From: Corynebacterium rhinophilum
Lineage (GTDB): Bacteria > Actinomycetota > Actinomycetes > Mycobacteriales > Mycobacteriaceae
NCBI RefSeq assembly: GCF_030227225.1
Contig: NZ_JASPHQ010000002.1
Coordinates: 156,027-220,026, forward strand
Direction: 5' to 3'
DNA: 64,000 nt
In this document: positions 46,335 to 56,633 of the stretch, piece by piece
Layout of the letters: every line of letters begins with the position of its first letter
How positions within the stretch are numbered: the first letter of the stretch is position 1
Made by a program: the position numbers and the translations under genes
The notes under the pieces: generated by a model
The model's input: only the letters and a program-made list of their open reading frames with translations
What the model was told of the DNA's origin: nothing
Database searches by the model: none

Positions 46335-48581
46335 TTAGTCCTCTACTGGCACCAAGGAGATCTTGCCGCGGTTATCAATATCCGCGATTTCTACCTGTAC
46401 CTTATCGCCAACGTTTACGACATCTTCGACCTTCTCGATGCGCTCGTCCCCACCCAGGTTGGAGATGTGGATCAATCCATCGCGGCCTGGGGTCAAGGAA
46501 ACGAAGGCGCCGAATGGAACGGTCTTGACTACCGTGCCGAGGAAGCGCTCGCCTACCTTGGGCAACTGCGGATTGGCAATGGAGTTAACCTTTTCAATCG
46601 CAGCATCCGCTGCTTCGCCGGTTACCGCAGAGATGTAGACCGTGCCATCGTCTTCAATCGAGACTTCAGCACCGGTATCTTCGGTGATCTGGTTGATGGT
46701 CTTGCCCTTAGGCCCGATGAGCTCACCAATCTTATTAACCGGAATCTTCACCGAAGTGATCTTCGGGGCCAGGCCAGACATCTCATCTGGGGAATCAATG
46801 ACCTCAGCCATGGTTTCCAGGATGGTGGCACGGGCATCGCGGGCCTGCTCGAGTGCTTGAGCCAAGACCTTAGACGGAATGCCATCGAGCTTCGTGTCCA
46901 ACTGCAGCGCAGTGATGAATTCAGAGGTACCTGCAACCTTGAAGTCCATGTCGCCGAAGGCGTCTTCGGCACCGAGGATATCGGTCAGTGCCACGAACTT
47001 TTCCTTGCCCTTAACCTCACCGGAGACCAGGCCCATGGCGATGCCGGCTACCGGCGCCTTGAGCGGAACACCCGCGTTGTAGAGGGACAGGGTGGATGCG
47101 CACACAGAACCCATGGAGGTGGAACCGTTGGAACCGAGCGCCTCAGAGACCTGGCGGATGGCATACGGGAAATCCTCGCGCGACGGGATGACCGGAAGCA
47201 GGGCGCGCTCGGCTAGTGCACCGTGGCCGATTTCGCGGCGCTTGGGCGAGCCGACGCGGCCGGTCTCACCGGTAGAAAATGGCGGGAAGTTGTAGTGGTG
47301 CATGTAGCGCTTGGACTCGATGGGAGTAAGCGAGTCGATCTGCTGCTCCATCTTCAGCATATCCAGGGTGGTTACACCGAGGATCTGCGTTTCACCGCGC
47401 TCGAACAAGGAAGAACCGTGTGCGCGTGGTACCAAGTCAACTTCGACGGACAGGTCGCGGATATCGGTAAGCCCGCGGCCATCGATGCGGAAGCCATCGG
47501 TCAAGATCTTGCGACGCACGATCTTCTTCATGACCTCGTTATAAGCAGCGCGAATCTGCTTGGAGGCCACTGCTTCTTCCAAGTCCGCGAATTGCGGCAA
47601 CAGGTCTTGTTCTACCTGTTCCATGTGTGCATTCGTAGCCTCGTCGCGCTCCTGCTTGCCTGGGATGGTCAGCAGGTTCTCCAGCTTCTTGGAAGCGGCC
47701 TTTTCCACGGCGGCGAAGACATCGTCCTCATAGGCAGGGAAGAGCGGGAACTCTTGCGTCTCCTTGGCAGTGCGCTCTGCAAGGCCGTTTTGGGCTTCAC
47801 ACAGGGTCTTGATGAACGGCTTAGCCGCCTCGAGGCCCTCGGCGACGGCGGCTTCTTGCGGAGCCGGGGCACCATCGGCGATGCGCTCTGCAACGTTGGT
47901 GCCAGCACCGGCCTCCACCATCATGATGGCGACGTCTTCTTTGCGGCCCTTAGTCACGATGCGGCCCGCCACGACCATCTCAAAGAGCGCGCGCTCGTGC
48001 TGTTCGTGGTTCGGGAAAGCCACCCACTGGCCCTCTGGGTGCTTGTCATCGGCGATGAGCGCCATGCGCACCCCGCCGACGGCACCGGATACCGGCAGGC
48101 CGGAAAGCTGGGTTGCCGCGGACGCGCCGTTGATGGCTACGACGTCATAGTACTCTTCTGGGTCCTGCGACAGGACGGTGATAACAACCTGTACTTCATT
48201 GCGCAGGCCCTTGACAAAGGTGGGGCGCAGCGGGCGGTCGATGAGGCGGCACGCCAAGATAGCCTCCGTGGAGGGGCGGCCCTCGCGGCGGAAGAAGGAA
48301 CCGGGGATCTTGCCGGCCGCGTACATGCGCTCTTCCACGTCAACGGTTAGCGGGAAGAAGTCAAAGTTCTCGCGCGGCTGGTTCGAGGCGGTCGTGGTGG
48401 CCAGCAGCATCGTGTCATCGTCGAGGTACGTGGTTACGGAACCATCTGCTTGGCGGGCCAGCTGGCCGGTTTCGAAACGAACGGTGCGGGTACCAAAGTC
48501 CCCATTGTCGAGGACAGCGATAGCTTCGGTAATACCGAATTCTTCATCGATATTGAACTCTACGGAGTTCTGAACGCTCAT
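46335..48581 (-). CDS. pnp: Polynucleotide phosphorylase
   Basis: 748 aa. There are two RNase PH-like domains, with catalytic residues in the second ([38 protein letters not shown]), then KH ([20 protein letters not shown]) and S1 ([18 protein letters not shown]) domains. It degrades RNA from the 3' end and makes tails. An AAGGAGA site precedes the ATG. rpsO lies 213 bp upstream, with a hairpin between them. Confidence 0.97.
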   Translation of the reverse strand: MSVQNSVEFNIDEEFGITEAIAVLDNGDFGTRTVRFETGQLARQADGSVTTYLDDDTMLLATTTASNQPRENFDFFPLTVDVEERMYAAGKIPGSFFRREGRPSTEAILACRLIDRPLRPTFVKGLRNEVQVVITVLSQDPEEYYDVVAINGASAATQLSGLPVSGAVGGVRMALIADDKHPEGQWVAFPNHEQHERALFEMVVAGRIVTKGRKEDVAIMMVEAGAGTNVAERIADGAPAPQEAAVAEGLEAAKPFIKTLCEAQNGLAERTAKETQEFPLFPAYEDDVFAAVEKAASKKLENLLTIPGKQERDEATNAHMEQVEQDLLPQFADLEEAVASKQIRAAYNEVMKKIVRRKILTDGFRIDGRGLTDIRDLSVEVDLVPRAHGSSLFERGETQILGVTTLDMLKMEQQIDSLTPIESKRYMHHYNFPPFSTGETGRVGSPKRREIGHGALAERALLPVIPSREDFPYAIRQVSEALGSNGSTSMGSVCASTLSLYNAGVPLKAPVAGIAMGLVSGEVKGKEKFVALTDILGAEDAFGDMDFKVAGTSEFITALQLDTKLDGIPSKVLAQALEQARDARATILETMAEVIDSPDEMSGLAPKITSVKIPVNKIGELIGPKGKTINQITEDTGAEVSIEDDGTVYISAVTGEAADAAIEKVNSIANPQLPKVGERFLGTVVKTVPFGAFVSLTPGRDGLIHISNLGGDERIEKVEDVVNVGDKVQVEIADIDNRGKISLVPVED

Positions 48582-48742
48582 CTAGTAAATCTCCTTGAAT
48601 GTTTTAGGCGATCGTCGGTGCCGCCTTTTCCACATTGTTTTTGACAACGGTAAAAATTCTAACAGAGATTCCGTACTTTTGAGCTACGGCAATTGCAATC
48701 GCCCCTGCTCCCCACAAGGATAAAGTGGGTATAAAACCACTA

Positions 48743-48770
48743 ATTCCCCTTGCCGCAGGGCAAGGGGAAT
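48743..48770 (-). terminator. Terminator or attenuator hairpin between rpsO and pnp
   Basis: A 12-bp perfect stem (48743-48754 with 48759-48770) has a GCAG tetraloop and lies 24 bp after the rpsO stop. The T-run is poor (AATTAG), so partial read-through into pnp is plausible. Confidence 0.75.
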
Positions 48771-48794
48771 AATTCGGCCGCAGCCGCGTCGCAA

Positions 48795-49064
48795 TTAGCG
48801 GCGCAGGCCCAGGCGGGAAATCAGATCACGGTAGCGATCCACGTTGTTTTCTGCCAAGTACTTCAGCAGGCCACGACGACGACCAACCATCAGCAGCAGA
48901 CCACGACGGGAGTGGTGATCGTGCTTGTGGAACTTCAAGTGCTCGGTCAAAGTATTGATGCGGGAAGTCAGCAGGGCAACCTGTGCCTCGGGGGAACCGG
49001 TGTCGGTCTCGTGCAGGCCGTACTCCTTGAGGATTTCGGCCTTCTTCTCAGTGGTCAATGCCAT
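48795..49064 (-). CDS. rpsO: Ribosomal protein S15
   Basis: 89 aa, full length. The family signature is clear: [46 protein letters not shown]. It binds 16S rRNA early in 30S assembly. An AAGGAG site lies upstream. The rpsO-pnp order is widely conserved. Confidence 0.98.
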   Translation of the reverse strand: MALTTEKKAEILKEYGLHETDTGSPEAQVALLTSRINTLTEHLKFHKHDHHSRRGLLLMVGRRRGLLKYLAENNVDRYRDLISRLGLRR

Positions 49065-49213
49065 GAGTATTTCTCCTTTATTTCAGTCCACACTATTCTT
49101 CTACGCAAAGCACCGCCGTGGCGAGCTCCGCGTGCCGCAACTGTCGTGAACCACAGTCGCTAAGCCAAAACGTCATCTTACAGCCAATTAGCGCGGCAAA
49201 TCAAAACGCTGCA

Positions 49214-50155
49214 CTACTTGGCGCCCACCGTCCGGAAAAGTTCTTCGAGGTAGTCCACGAATTCATGGACGAAGCGCTCGTTGTCCACGCCCACGGCCAC
49301 CTTCGCGGTAGGTTCCTGGCTCAGCCGGGTTTCATCGGCAATGGTGCGCCCGCGGGTGGGGCCTTGCGTATCCGTTTTCATATTGGTTTCGATGACCTCT
49401 ACCAACGACGGATCTGCGGCTACCGCCACGGCCAGCGGATCGTGCAGACCGCAACCTCCCAAGTGGGGAGCCGTGGTGGCATAAGCGCGGATGTAGTAAT
49501 CCACCATATCGGCGAAAACCTCGCCCGCGGTCGTTCCGGTCTCCCGCCAGCGCGCGGTTTCTTTTTCCGTCAAGAGGGTGCGCAAGGTGACATCTAGGCC
49601 GACCATGGTGACATCTTGGCTGTTGCGGAAGAGGTAATCGGTGGCATCCGGGTCTTGGGAAATATTGGCCTCTGCCCACGCGGAGACGTTGCCAGGAACG
49701 GTCAGCGCTCCGCCCATCATGACGATGTGGGCGTTGGCGGCAAAGGTGGCATCGGCAAGCATAGCCTGGGCGATGGTCGTGGACGGCCCGGTGGGGATAA
49801 TGACCAGGTCATCACCGTAATCGCGCACGGCCTGCAAGAGGAAATCCGTGGCCGGCTGCGTGTCCGAGGTCTTTTCGGACGGGGTAAGCGCGACCTCGCC
49901 CACGCCATTCTGGCCGTGGATGAAGGAGGAAATCTCGCTGGGCTGGAAACCGTCCGGGCTGGGGCCCGCAAAGACCGGGATATCAGGCCTATCCAGCAAT
50001 TCCAGCAGCGCCAGGGTATTGCGCACCGCCAGCGGCACCGTGACGTTGCCATAAGTGCACGTCACACCGATGAGCTCAAGATCGGGGTGGGCCAGGGCAT
50101 AAGCCAAGGCCAAAGCATCATCAATGCCGGTATCAAGATCGAGGATGGCCTTCAT
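49214..50155 (-). CDS. Inosine/uridine-preferring nucleoside hydrolase
   Basis: 313 aa. The N-terminal calcium-binding motif LDLDTGIDDALALAYAL and the C-terminal GCGLHDPLAVAVA, with the catalytic His-Asp, define the family. It hydrolyses ribonucleosides to base and ribose; the substrate cannot be told from sequence. Its ATG follows the ribF stop with no spacing (TAA then ATG), so it is translationally coupled to ribF, an uncommon pairing. Confidence 0.92.
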   Translation of the reverse strand: MKAILDLDTGIDDALALAYALAHPDLELIGVTCTYGNVTVPLAVRNTLALLELLDRPDIPVFAGPSPDGFQPSEISSFIHGQNGVGEVALTPSEKTSDTQPATDFLLQAVRDYGDDLVIIPTGPSTTIAQAMLADATFAANAHIVMMGGALTVPGNVSAWAEANISQDPDATDYLFRNSQDVTMVGLDVTLRTLLTEKETARWRETGTTAGEVFADMVDYYIRAYATTAPHLGGCGLHDPLAVAVAADPSLVEVIETNMKTDTQGPTRGRTIADETRLSQEPTAKVAVGVDNERFVHEFVDYLEELFRTVGAK

Positions 50156-51199
<1,044 letters not shown>

Positions 51200-51201
51200 C
51201 T

Positions 51202-52095
51202 ATGACTGATGCGCTCGCACATTCCGGACTTGTCATTGTTGATAAGCCTGCCGGCATGACCTCTCACGATGTTGTTAGCCGCCTACGCAGGTATTTTCAC
51301 ACCAAAAAGGTCGGCCATGCCGGCACCTTAGATCCCATGGCAACTGGGGTGCTGGTCCTTGGCATCGAACGCGGTACCAAATTCCTCGCGCACATGGTTG
51401 CTTCCACCAAGTCTTATTCGGCCACCATTCGCCTCGGCGCTTCTACCACCACCGATGATGCCGAGGGCGAATTTCGCTGGGGAAAGCCCGCAGCAGCGCT
51501 TGATCGATCCGCCATCGAGGCCGAGGTTGCCACATTGACCGGTGAGATTATGCAAAAGCCCGCCGCGGTTTCCGCCATCAAGATCAAAGGTAAAAGGGCG
51601 CATGAATTGGTGCGCGAGGGAAAAGAGGTAGATATCCCCGCCCGCCCGGTCACCGTCCACAGTTTTGATATTCATGACATGCGCACCGAGGGCGATTTTC
51701 TAGACATCGATGTATCCGTGGAGTGTTCCTCCGGCACCTATATCCGCTCCTTGGCGCGCGATATGGGCGAGGCACTTGGCGTCGGTGGGCATTTAACCGC
51801 CCTGCGCCGCACGACGGTGGGGCCCTTTGCGCTTGCCGATGCCCACCTCCTCGACGATCTCGCAGAAAACCCCCGCCTGTCCTTGAGCCTCGACGAAGCA
51901 CTCAAGCGCAGTTTCCCCGTGCTGCCCGTCACCGAGGACGAGGCCGCGGCTTTAGCGATGGGCAAATGGCTCGAGCCGCGCGGGCTATCCGGGGCGCATG
52001 CGGCGGTAGCCCCCAATGGCCAGGCCATCGCGCTCATTAAGGAGAAGGGAAAAAGGTTGGCCACGGTCTTTGTGGCGCGGCCGTCTACCCTCTAA
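51202..52095 (+). CDS. truB: tRNA pseudouridine-55 synthase TruB
   Basis: 297 aa. The catalytic Asp lies in GHAGTLDPMATGVLVLG. LVIVDKPAGMTSHDVV at the N-terminus and SSGTYIRSLARDMGEAL are further family motifs. It makes pseudouridine 55 in the T-loop of tRNAs. The start at 51202 (MTDALAHSG) fits a leaderless mRNA. It converges on the phosphopantetheinyl transferase gene; a CTAAACC/GGTTTAG repeat (52092-52098 with 52141-52147) spans both stops. Confidence 0.95.
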   Translation: MTDALAHSGLVIVDKPAGMTSHDVVSRLRRYFHTKKVGHAGTLDPMATGVLVLGIERGTKFLAHMVASTKSYSATIRLGASTTTDDAEGEFRWGKPAAALDRSAIEAEVATLTGEIMQKPAAVSAIKIKGKRAHELVREGKEVDIPARPVTVHSFDIHDMRTEGDFLDIDVSVECSSGTYIRSLARDMGEALGVGGHLTALRRTTVGPFALADAHLLDDLAENPRLSLSLDEALKRSFPVLPVTEDEAAALAMGKWLEPRGLSGAHAAVAPNGQAIALIKEKGKRLATVFVARPSTL

Positions 52096-52143
52096 ACCAG
52101 AGCCTTAGAGGGAAGACCAAGGGGACCAGTGCGAACGTTCGGT

Positions 52144-52818
52144 TTAGGCGGAGAAATCAAGGGCCGGAACCAGCGTGGAAACCACGACATAACCGCCCTT
52201 TAGGATCCACTTGCCAGTGATAAACGGCACTGGCGTGGGGCGGGCCAGGATATAAGAAATAAAGGTTCCATCTTCGCGGATATCGATTTCTGCCTGATCG
52301 AAATCGAGCCACCGATGCGTCATGGGAAACCACGCCTTATAGGTGGCCTCCTTGGCGCAAAATAGCAGGCGGTCTGGGCAGTGCACCCCCGCCTTTTCTA
52401 GGCGCGGCAGCTGCGGCATTTCCCCGGATCGGGCGATCATGGTCAACACATGTTCGGGCAGCCGCTGCGCCGGCTCCGCATCAAGGCCAATGGAGCGAAA
52501 ATCCGTAGTGGAGGCCACCACCGCTGCGCGCAGGCCCTCCGTATGCGTCATGGATCCGATAAATCCTTCGGGCCACAGCGGCATGCCCCGCTCTCCGCGC
52601 ATAATCGGGTTAGTACCTGTAAAGCCCAGCTCGCGCAGGGCCTGGTGCGCACACCACCGGGCATCGCCAAATTCGGACTTCCGGATATCGACCGCCTGCG
52701 AGACTATGGACTGTTCCTTAGGGTCGAGCTGATCATAGTTGAGTAGGTCGGACTCGCGGGCATCCGTACGCACATAGCAATACCGGGTAGTTTCTGGGAA
52801 CAGGTCGGGGTATAACAT
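52144..52818 (-). CDS. 4'-Phosphopantetheinyl transferase (PptT/PptA type)
   Basis: 224 aa. Sfp-type motifs are present: IGLDAEP (Mg-binding Asp and Glu) and LFCAKEATYKAWFP (the W/F-x-x-KE-x-x-x-K signature). GSMTHTEGLRAAVV gives the conserved SxTH region. It activates acyl and peptidyl carrier proteins, including those for mycolate synthesis. The start at 52818 (MLYPDLFPE) has GGGAGG upstream. It overlaps the stop of the next gene (TGATG), matching the mycobacterial pptT-pptH pair. Confidence 0.92.
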   Translation of the reverse strand: MLYPDLFPETTRYCYVRTDARESDLLNYDQLDPKEQSIVSQAVDIRKSEFGDARWCAHQALRELGFTGTNPIMRGERGMPLWPEGFIGSMTHTEGLRAAVVASTTDFRSIGLDAEPAQRLPEHVLTMIARSGEMPQLPRLEKAGVHCPDRLLFCAKEATYKAWFPMTHRWLDFDQAEIDIREDGTFISYILARPTPVPFITGKWILKGGYVVVSTLVPALDFSA

Positions 52819-53624
52819 CAATTCACCTCCCCAAACGTCGAAGTAACTGGGTATGGCCACGGGATACGGTGCGGCTGGTTACGCCATTCGCGCGGGTAGC
52901 CTAATGAGACTTCGATATGGTCTACCCCATCCACATTCATCTTTGAAGGCATGTGCAAGTGGCCGTAAATGACAGCTTCTGCCTTGTACCGTCGCGGCCA
53001 CGAACGCGTATGCCGCGAGCCGCTCCACAGGGCAATCTCTGGAAAGCGCAGAACCATCGTAGGTTCTTGCACCAGCGGCCAGTGGTTAACCAAGATAGTT
53101 GGGCCCTGTACTCGGGATAAACGCTTAATGGAATACGCCAAGCGGTCCCAACACCATGCGCGCACGTCTACGAAGGGAGCGATTGCTACCTCATCGGTCA
53201 TGACAAGCTTTTTGGAGTGTGCCTGCTGCACCGCTTCTTCCACCGAGGTACCCGGTGGGCGGAAACTGTAGTCATACAGGGTAAAAAGCGGCACAATCGT
53301 TATCCCATTAAAAGCCGGATAGGGGTCCTCTGGGGTGATAACGCCGATTTCCCGGCAGGCGGCCACCAGGTAATCGTATTTTTCGCGCCCCTTGTACTGG
53401 TCTTGGGAACGAGAAAATAACTCGTGATTGCCTGGTGCCCAAATGACGGTGTCATAGCGCGCGGCCAAGTCCCGCAAGATGCGCAGGATAAGCTCGCTGC
53501 GTTCTGCGACATCGCCTGCCACAATGAGCCAATCGGCGGGATCTGGTGGGGCTAGCTCTGCAATGCGCGCAGAGTTGTCACTGATCGCGCCGTGCAGGTC
53601 TGCTACTGCCCATAAGGTTGGCAT
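52818..53624 (-). CDS. pptH: Metallophosphoesterase, probable phosphopantetheinyl hydrolase PptH
   Basis: 268 aa. Calcineurin-like motifs appear in order: VADLHG, VAGDVAERSE, PGNHELFS, LVNHWP and YGHLHM. In M. tuberculosis the gene next to pptT (Rv2795c) encodes PptH, which removes phosphopantetheine from carrier proteins. Position and one-base overlap with the transferase gene support the same role here. The start at 53624 follows GGGAG. Confidence 0.82.
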   Translation of the reverse strand: MPTLWAVADLHGAISDNSARIAELAPPDPADWLIVAGDVAERSELILRILRDLAARYDTVIWAPGNHELFSRSQDQYKGREKYDYLVAACREIGVITPEDPYPAFNGITIVPLFTLYDYSFRPPGTSVEEAVQQAHSKKLVMTDEVAIAPFVDVRAWCWDRLAYSIKRLSRVQGPTILVNHWPLVQEPTMVLRFPEIALWSGSRHTRSWPRRYKAEAVIYGHLHMPSKMNVDGVDHIEVSLGYPREWRNQPHRIPWPYPVTSTFGEVN

Positions 53625-53675
53625 TGCCGCTCCCACCCGCCTTCCGCATCATCTTCTAAAGTGCTGTTATTACTT

Positions 53676-53692
53676 GCTACAGCCACTGTAGC
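53676..53692 (-). terminator. Candidate terminator after the MATE gene / hairpin before pptH is not excluded
   Basis: GCTACAG-CCA-CTGTAGC is a 7-bp stem with a 3-nt loop in the 75-bp gap between the pptH start and the MATE-gene stop. On the minus strand it follows the MATE gene. There is no T-run, so confidence is moderate. Confidence 0.5.
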
Positions 53693-53699
53693 GCAGGTA

Positions 53700-55010
53700 C
53701 TACTCTGCTATTACAGCCCATTTCATGGAATAGAAGCGGTAGACCACGCCAACGAGGCGGAAGGAAATGAACGCGGCCAAGCCGCACCACACACCGGTAA
53801 GGCCCGTGCCCATGGCGTGTGCGAGGAGCACGCCGGGCAAAAATCCCAAAAGCACAGAGGCAATGGTCAGGCTGCGCAGGAATGCTGCGTCCCCTGCCCC
53901 CAGCAAAACGCCGTCGAGGGCAAAGACCACGCCGCCGGCGATGACCATGCCAACGAGGATCCACCACGGTTGGCTCATGGCATCAATGACCTCCTGCGAG
54001 GAGGTAAAGACGCGCGGAATGACCCCGGCTCCTGCGGCGAAAACCAAGGCGAGGAAGGCCGAGAAGATGGTGGAATACATCACTACCTTGCTTCCTACGC
54101 TGCGTGCGTGGCGCGCCGAACCGGCGCCCAAGGCCGCCCCAGTCAAGGCTTGGGCGGCGATAGCCAAGGAATCCAAAATCAGCGACATGAAATTCCACAG
54201 CTGCATCATGATTTGGTGGCCACCCAACGCTGCAGTGCCCACGCGGGAAACAACGGCCGTTGCGGTAAGAAAGGCCACCTGAAAGCTGGCGGAGCGCAAG
54301 ATAAGATCGCGGCCCAAGATGAGCTGTTCGCGCACGATATCCCAACGAAATGCCCAAGAGCCGTGGTGCTGTTTATACAGCTCGCGCACGAATAGGCTCG
54401 CGATAATGCTCATGCCGAATACGGTGGCGATAGCAGATCCAGCAAGGCCCCACCAGTACACGAATGCAGGCACGGCAATGGCACCGGGAATCATTCCGGC
54501 GAGGGTGAAATAGAGCGGTTTCTTGGTATTTTGTACGCCGCGCATCCAGCCATTTCCGGCCATTTCCACGAGTGTTACGGGGATGGCCAGCGCGGCGATC
54601 CGCAGCCACAGCGCGGTGCCGGCCGCCGTGGTGGGATCTCCGGTAAGCCACTGGGCAAATACGCCGCCGAAGATCCACATAATAATGGCCAAAAGCCCGC
54701 CGACGCCTAAAGCCACATAGGTAGCTTGCACGCCTTCCGCTACGGCTTCGGCTCGCTTTCCAGCGCCAAACAAGCGCGACGAGCGAGCCGTGGTGCCGTA
54801 GGACAAGAAAGTCAGCTGCGTGGTCACCACGGTATGGATCGTGGTTGCCGCGGCGAGCGAAGCCAGTTCCTGGGCACCCAGGCGCCCCACCACTGCGGTA
54901 TCGAGCAGGAGGTAGAGCGGCATCGCGGCCAGGACGCCAAGCGCAGGAAACGCGAGGCCAAAGACCTCGCGTGCGCTTACTCTCGTGGGGGTTGACTGCC
55001 TAGTGCTCAT
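53700..55010 (-). CDS. MATE-family efflux transporter (DinF subgroup)
   Basis: 436 aa, about 12 membrane spans (FGLAFPALGVLAAMPLYLLLDTAVVGRLG at the start). The conserved Asp and Gly residues of DinF-like MATE proteins are visible. Substrates are unknown. The same gene follows rbfA and the DHH phosphoesterase in mycobacteria (Rv2836c). Its ATG at 55010 lies inside the end of the upstream gene, so translation is coupled. Confidence 0.85.
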   Translation of the reverse strand: MSTRQSTPTRVSAREVFGLAFPALGVLAAMPLYLLLDTAVVGRLGAQELASLAAATTIHTVVTTQLTFLSYGTTARSSRLFGAGKRAEAVAEGVQATYVALGVGGLLAIIMWIFGGVFAQWLTGDPTTAAGTALWLRIAALAIPVTLVEMAGNGWMRGVQNTKKPLYFTLAGMIPGAIAVPAFVYWWGLAGSAIATVFGMSIIASLFVRELYKQHHGSWAFRWDIVREQLILGRDLILRSASFQVAFLTATAVVSRVGTAALGGHQIMMQLWNFMSLILDSLAIAAQALTGAALGAGSARHARSVGSKVVMYSTIFSAFLALVFAAGAGVIPRVFTSSQEVIDAMSQPWWILVGMVIAGGVVFALDGVLLGAGDAAFLRSLTIASVLLGFLPGVLLAHAMGTGLTGVWCGLAAFISFRLVGVVYRFYSMKWAVIAE

Positions 55011-55968
55011 CGATGGCACTCACCAGCTCCGCGACGATGCTCTCTTCGCTTCCCGATGTCATATACCCGGCAGCCGGAACATGCCCGCCGCCGCCAAATT
55101 GGGCTGCAAGTTCTGCGCAATTAATCGCCGTCGAACGCAGCGATACCGCCCAAATCCCGGGCGACTGCTCCTTAAAGACCACGCCCAACTGCGTGCCCTC
55201 AAGGGCGCGCACGAAATCCACCAGGGATTCCACTGCGGAGTCCGAATGACCTTCGATATCGGCTAGGCCCGCGATCAGGATACCTATGCCCAGCTCACCG
55301 GCATGTTCAATGCGCAGTCCCGCGAGCACGCGGCCGACCATCTGCAGATCATCAGGGGTCGTGGCATCGAGTAAGTCCGTGGCGATCTGCTTGGTGTCCA
55401 GGCCATAGTGCATCAAACGGGTGGCCACATCGTGCATGGCGGGCCTGCCCCACCGGAAACTACCCGTATCGGTCAAAAGGCCGGCGTACAGGCAATGCGC
55501 GATGGTGTTTTCTATCTGCACCGACAGCATGTCCAGGATGGTCAAGATGGCCACCGTGGTGGACTCGCACTCTGAATCAACCAAGTTCACGGAGCCAAAT
55601 CCAGGATTGGATGAGTGGTGATCGATGCACAACACGCGCCCTGCCGCCGCCAGCTCGGCGATGTCTGCGGAAAATAGGCCGGTGCGGTCGATCGACCCGC
55701 AATCCACGGTGACATAAACGTCGTAGCCCTGCGGTAGCTCTCGGGTGACCTTGACCTGATCCGCTCCTGGAATGGAGTAAAGGTTAGGCGCAAAGTCCTT
55801 ATCCTGGCCGATGACCGCGCAGGCATCCTTCCCGCTTTGCTGCATGGCTAAGAGCAGTGCCGTGGCCGAACCAATGGCATCGGCATCCGGGCGCAAGTGG
55901 GTGATAATACAGATGCTTTGCGCGCCGGAGATGGCATCGACTGCGTCCTGATATTCCTTGCGGGTCAC
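55000..55968 (-). CDS. DHH/DHHA1 phosphoesterase (NrnA/CnpB type)
   Basis: 322 aa. Motifs of the DHH domain are seen: HLRPDADAIGSATAL, VDCGSIDRT and IDHHSSN. The DHHA1 domain ends GGGGHVPAAGYM. The mycobacterial orthologue (Rv2837c) degrades nanoRNAs, pAp and cyclic dinucleotides. The start is GTG, directly after the rbfA TAA with no gap. GAGG within rbfA serves as its ribosome-binding site. Confidence 0.9.
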   Translation of the reverse strand: MTRKEYQDAVDAISGAQSICIITHLRPDADAIGSATALLLAMQQSGKDACAVIGQDKDFAPNLYSIPGADQVKVTRELPQGYDVYVTVDCGSIDRTGLFSADIAELAAAGRVLCIDHHSSNPGFGSVNLVDSECESTTVAILTILDMLSVQIENTIAHCLYAGLLTDTGSFRWGRPAMHDVATRLMHYGLDTKQIATDLLDATTPDDLQMVGRVLAGLRIEHAGELGIGILIAGLADIEGHSDSAVESLVDFVRALEGTQLGVVFKEQSPGIWAVSLRSTAINCAELAAQFGGGGHVPAAGYMTSGSEESIVAELVSAIDEH

Positions 55969-56412
55969 TTAAGCCTCGTCTTCATCGGAGGTCTTATACG
56001 GGTTGGCCTCGCCCGCGGGCTGGGCATTTTCCTTCAGCTTCGCTAGCTCTTCATCGCGGGCCCGAGCGCGCGCCAAAAGCTCTTCCATGTGCGCGGAGGC
56101 CTCTGGGACGGTATCGAGCTCAAAAGTCAGGGTTGGGGTAAAGCGCACGGAGAGCTGATCGCCAACGATCTTGCGCAACTGCCCCTTCGCGCGCTTGAGT
56201 GCTTCCTCAGCCTGGTCATAATCGGGTTCTGCCTCGATATCGTGGCCGCGCACCGTGTAAAAAACGGTAGCGTCGTGCAAATCACCGGTGACGCGGGCAT
56301 CGGTCACGGTGACCATCTCCAGGCGGCGATCCTTAATCTGCAGCTCAATCGCGCTAGCCACGATTTCCTGAATACGTTTTGCTAGCCGCGCCGCACGTGC
56401 GTGATCGACCAT
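55969..56412 (-). CDS. rbfA: Ribosome-binding factor A
   Basis: 147 aa. The KH-like fold of RbfA is recognisable ([61 protein letters not shown]). RbfA helps mature the 16S rRNA 5' end. The start at 56412 follows GGAGG. A ~25-residue Asp/Glu-rich tail is present. It follows infB across a large hairpin. Confidence 0.95.
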   Translation of the reverse strand: MVDHARAARLAKRIQEIVASAIELQIKDRRLEMVTVTDARVTGDLHDATVFYTVRGHDIEAEPDYDQAEEALKRAKGQLRKIVGDQLSVRFTPTLTFELDTVPEASAHMEELLARARARDEELAKLKENAQPAGEANPYKTSDEDEA

Positions 56413-56542
56413 GAGAACCTCCAAGCTAAAGGGGAAAAATTTATTCCTAAATTACCGTGTCGCGGTATCAGAAACCACCAGTTTAGTTACTGACCGCACC
56501 CAATGGAAACCGCTTGAAAACCTCACACGCGAAAACGCGAAA

Positions 56543-56620
56543 CGGCCCGCTCTACCTGCCGCACCTCGCGATCTCCCTCCGTAGAGAAAGAACCTTGAGG
56601 TGGGCACGCACAGCGGGCCG
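56543..56620 (-). terminator. Long hairpin after infB
   Basis: CGGCCCGCT and AGCGGGCCG (56543-56551 with 56612-56620) pair, and the interior TGCCGCACCTC/GAGGTGGGCA extends the stem with a bulge. It starts 14 bp past the infB stop and may terminate or attenuate before rbfA. Confidence 0.75.
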
Positions 56621-56633
56621 AAACTAGCAGCGA

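Noticed and set aside
47223..48350. 375-aa plus-strand frame over pnp
   Set aside because: Antisense shadow of PNPase with no domain.
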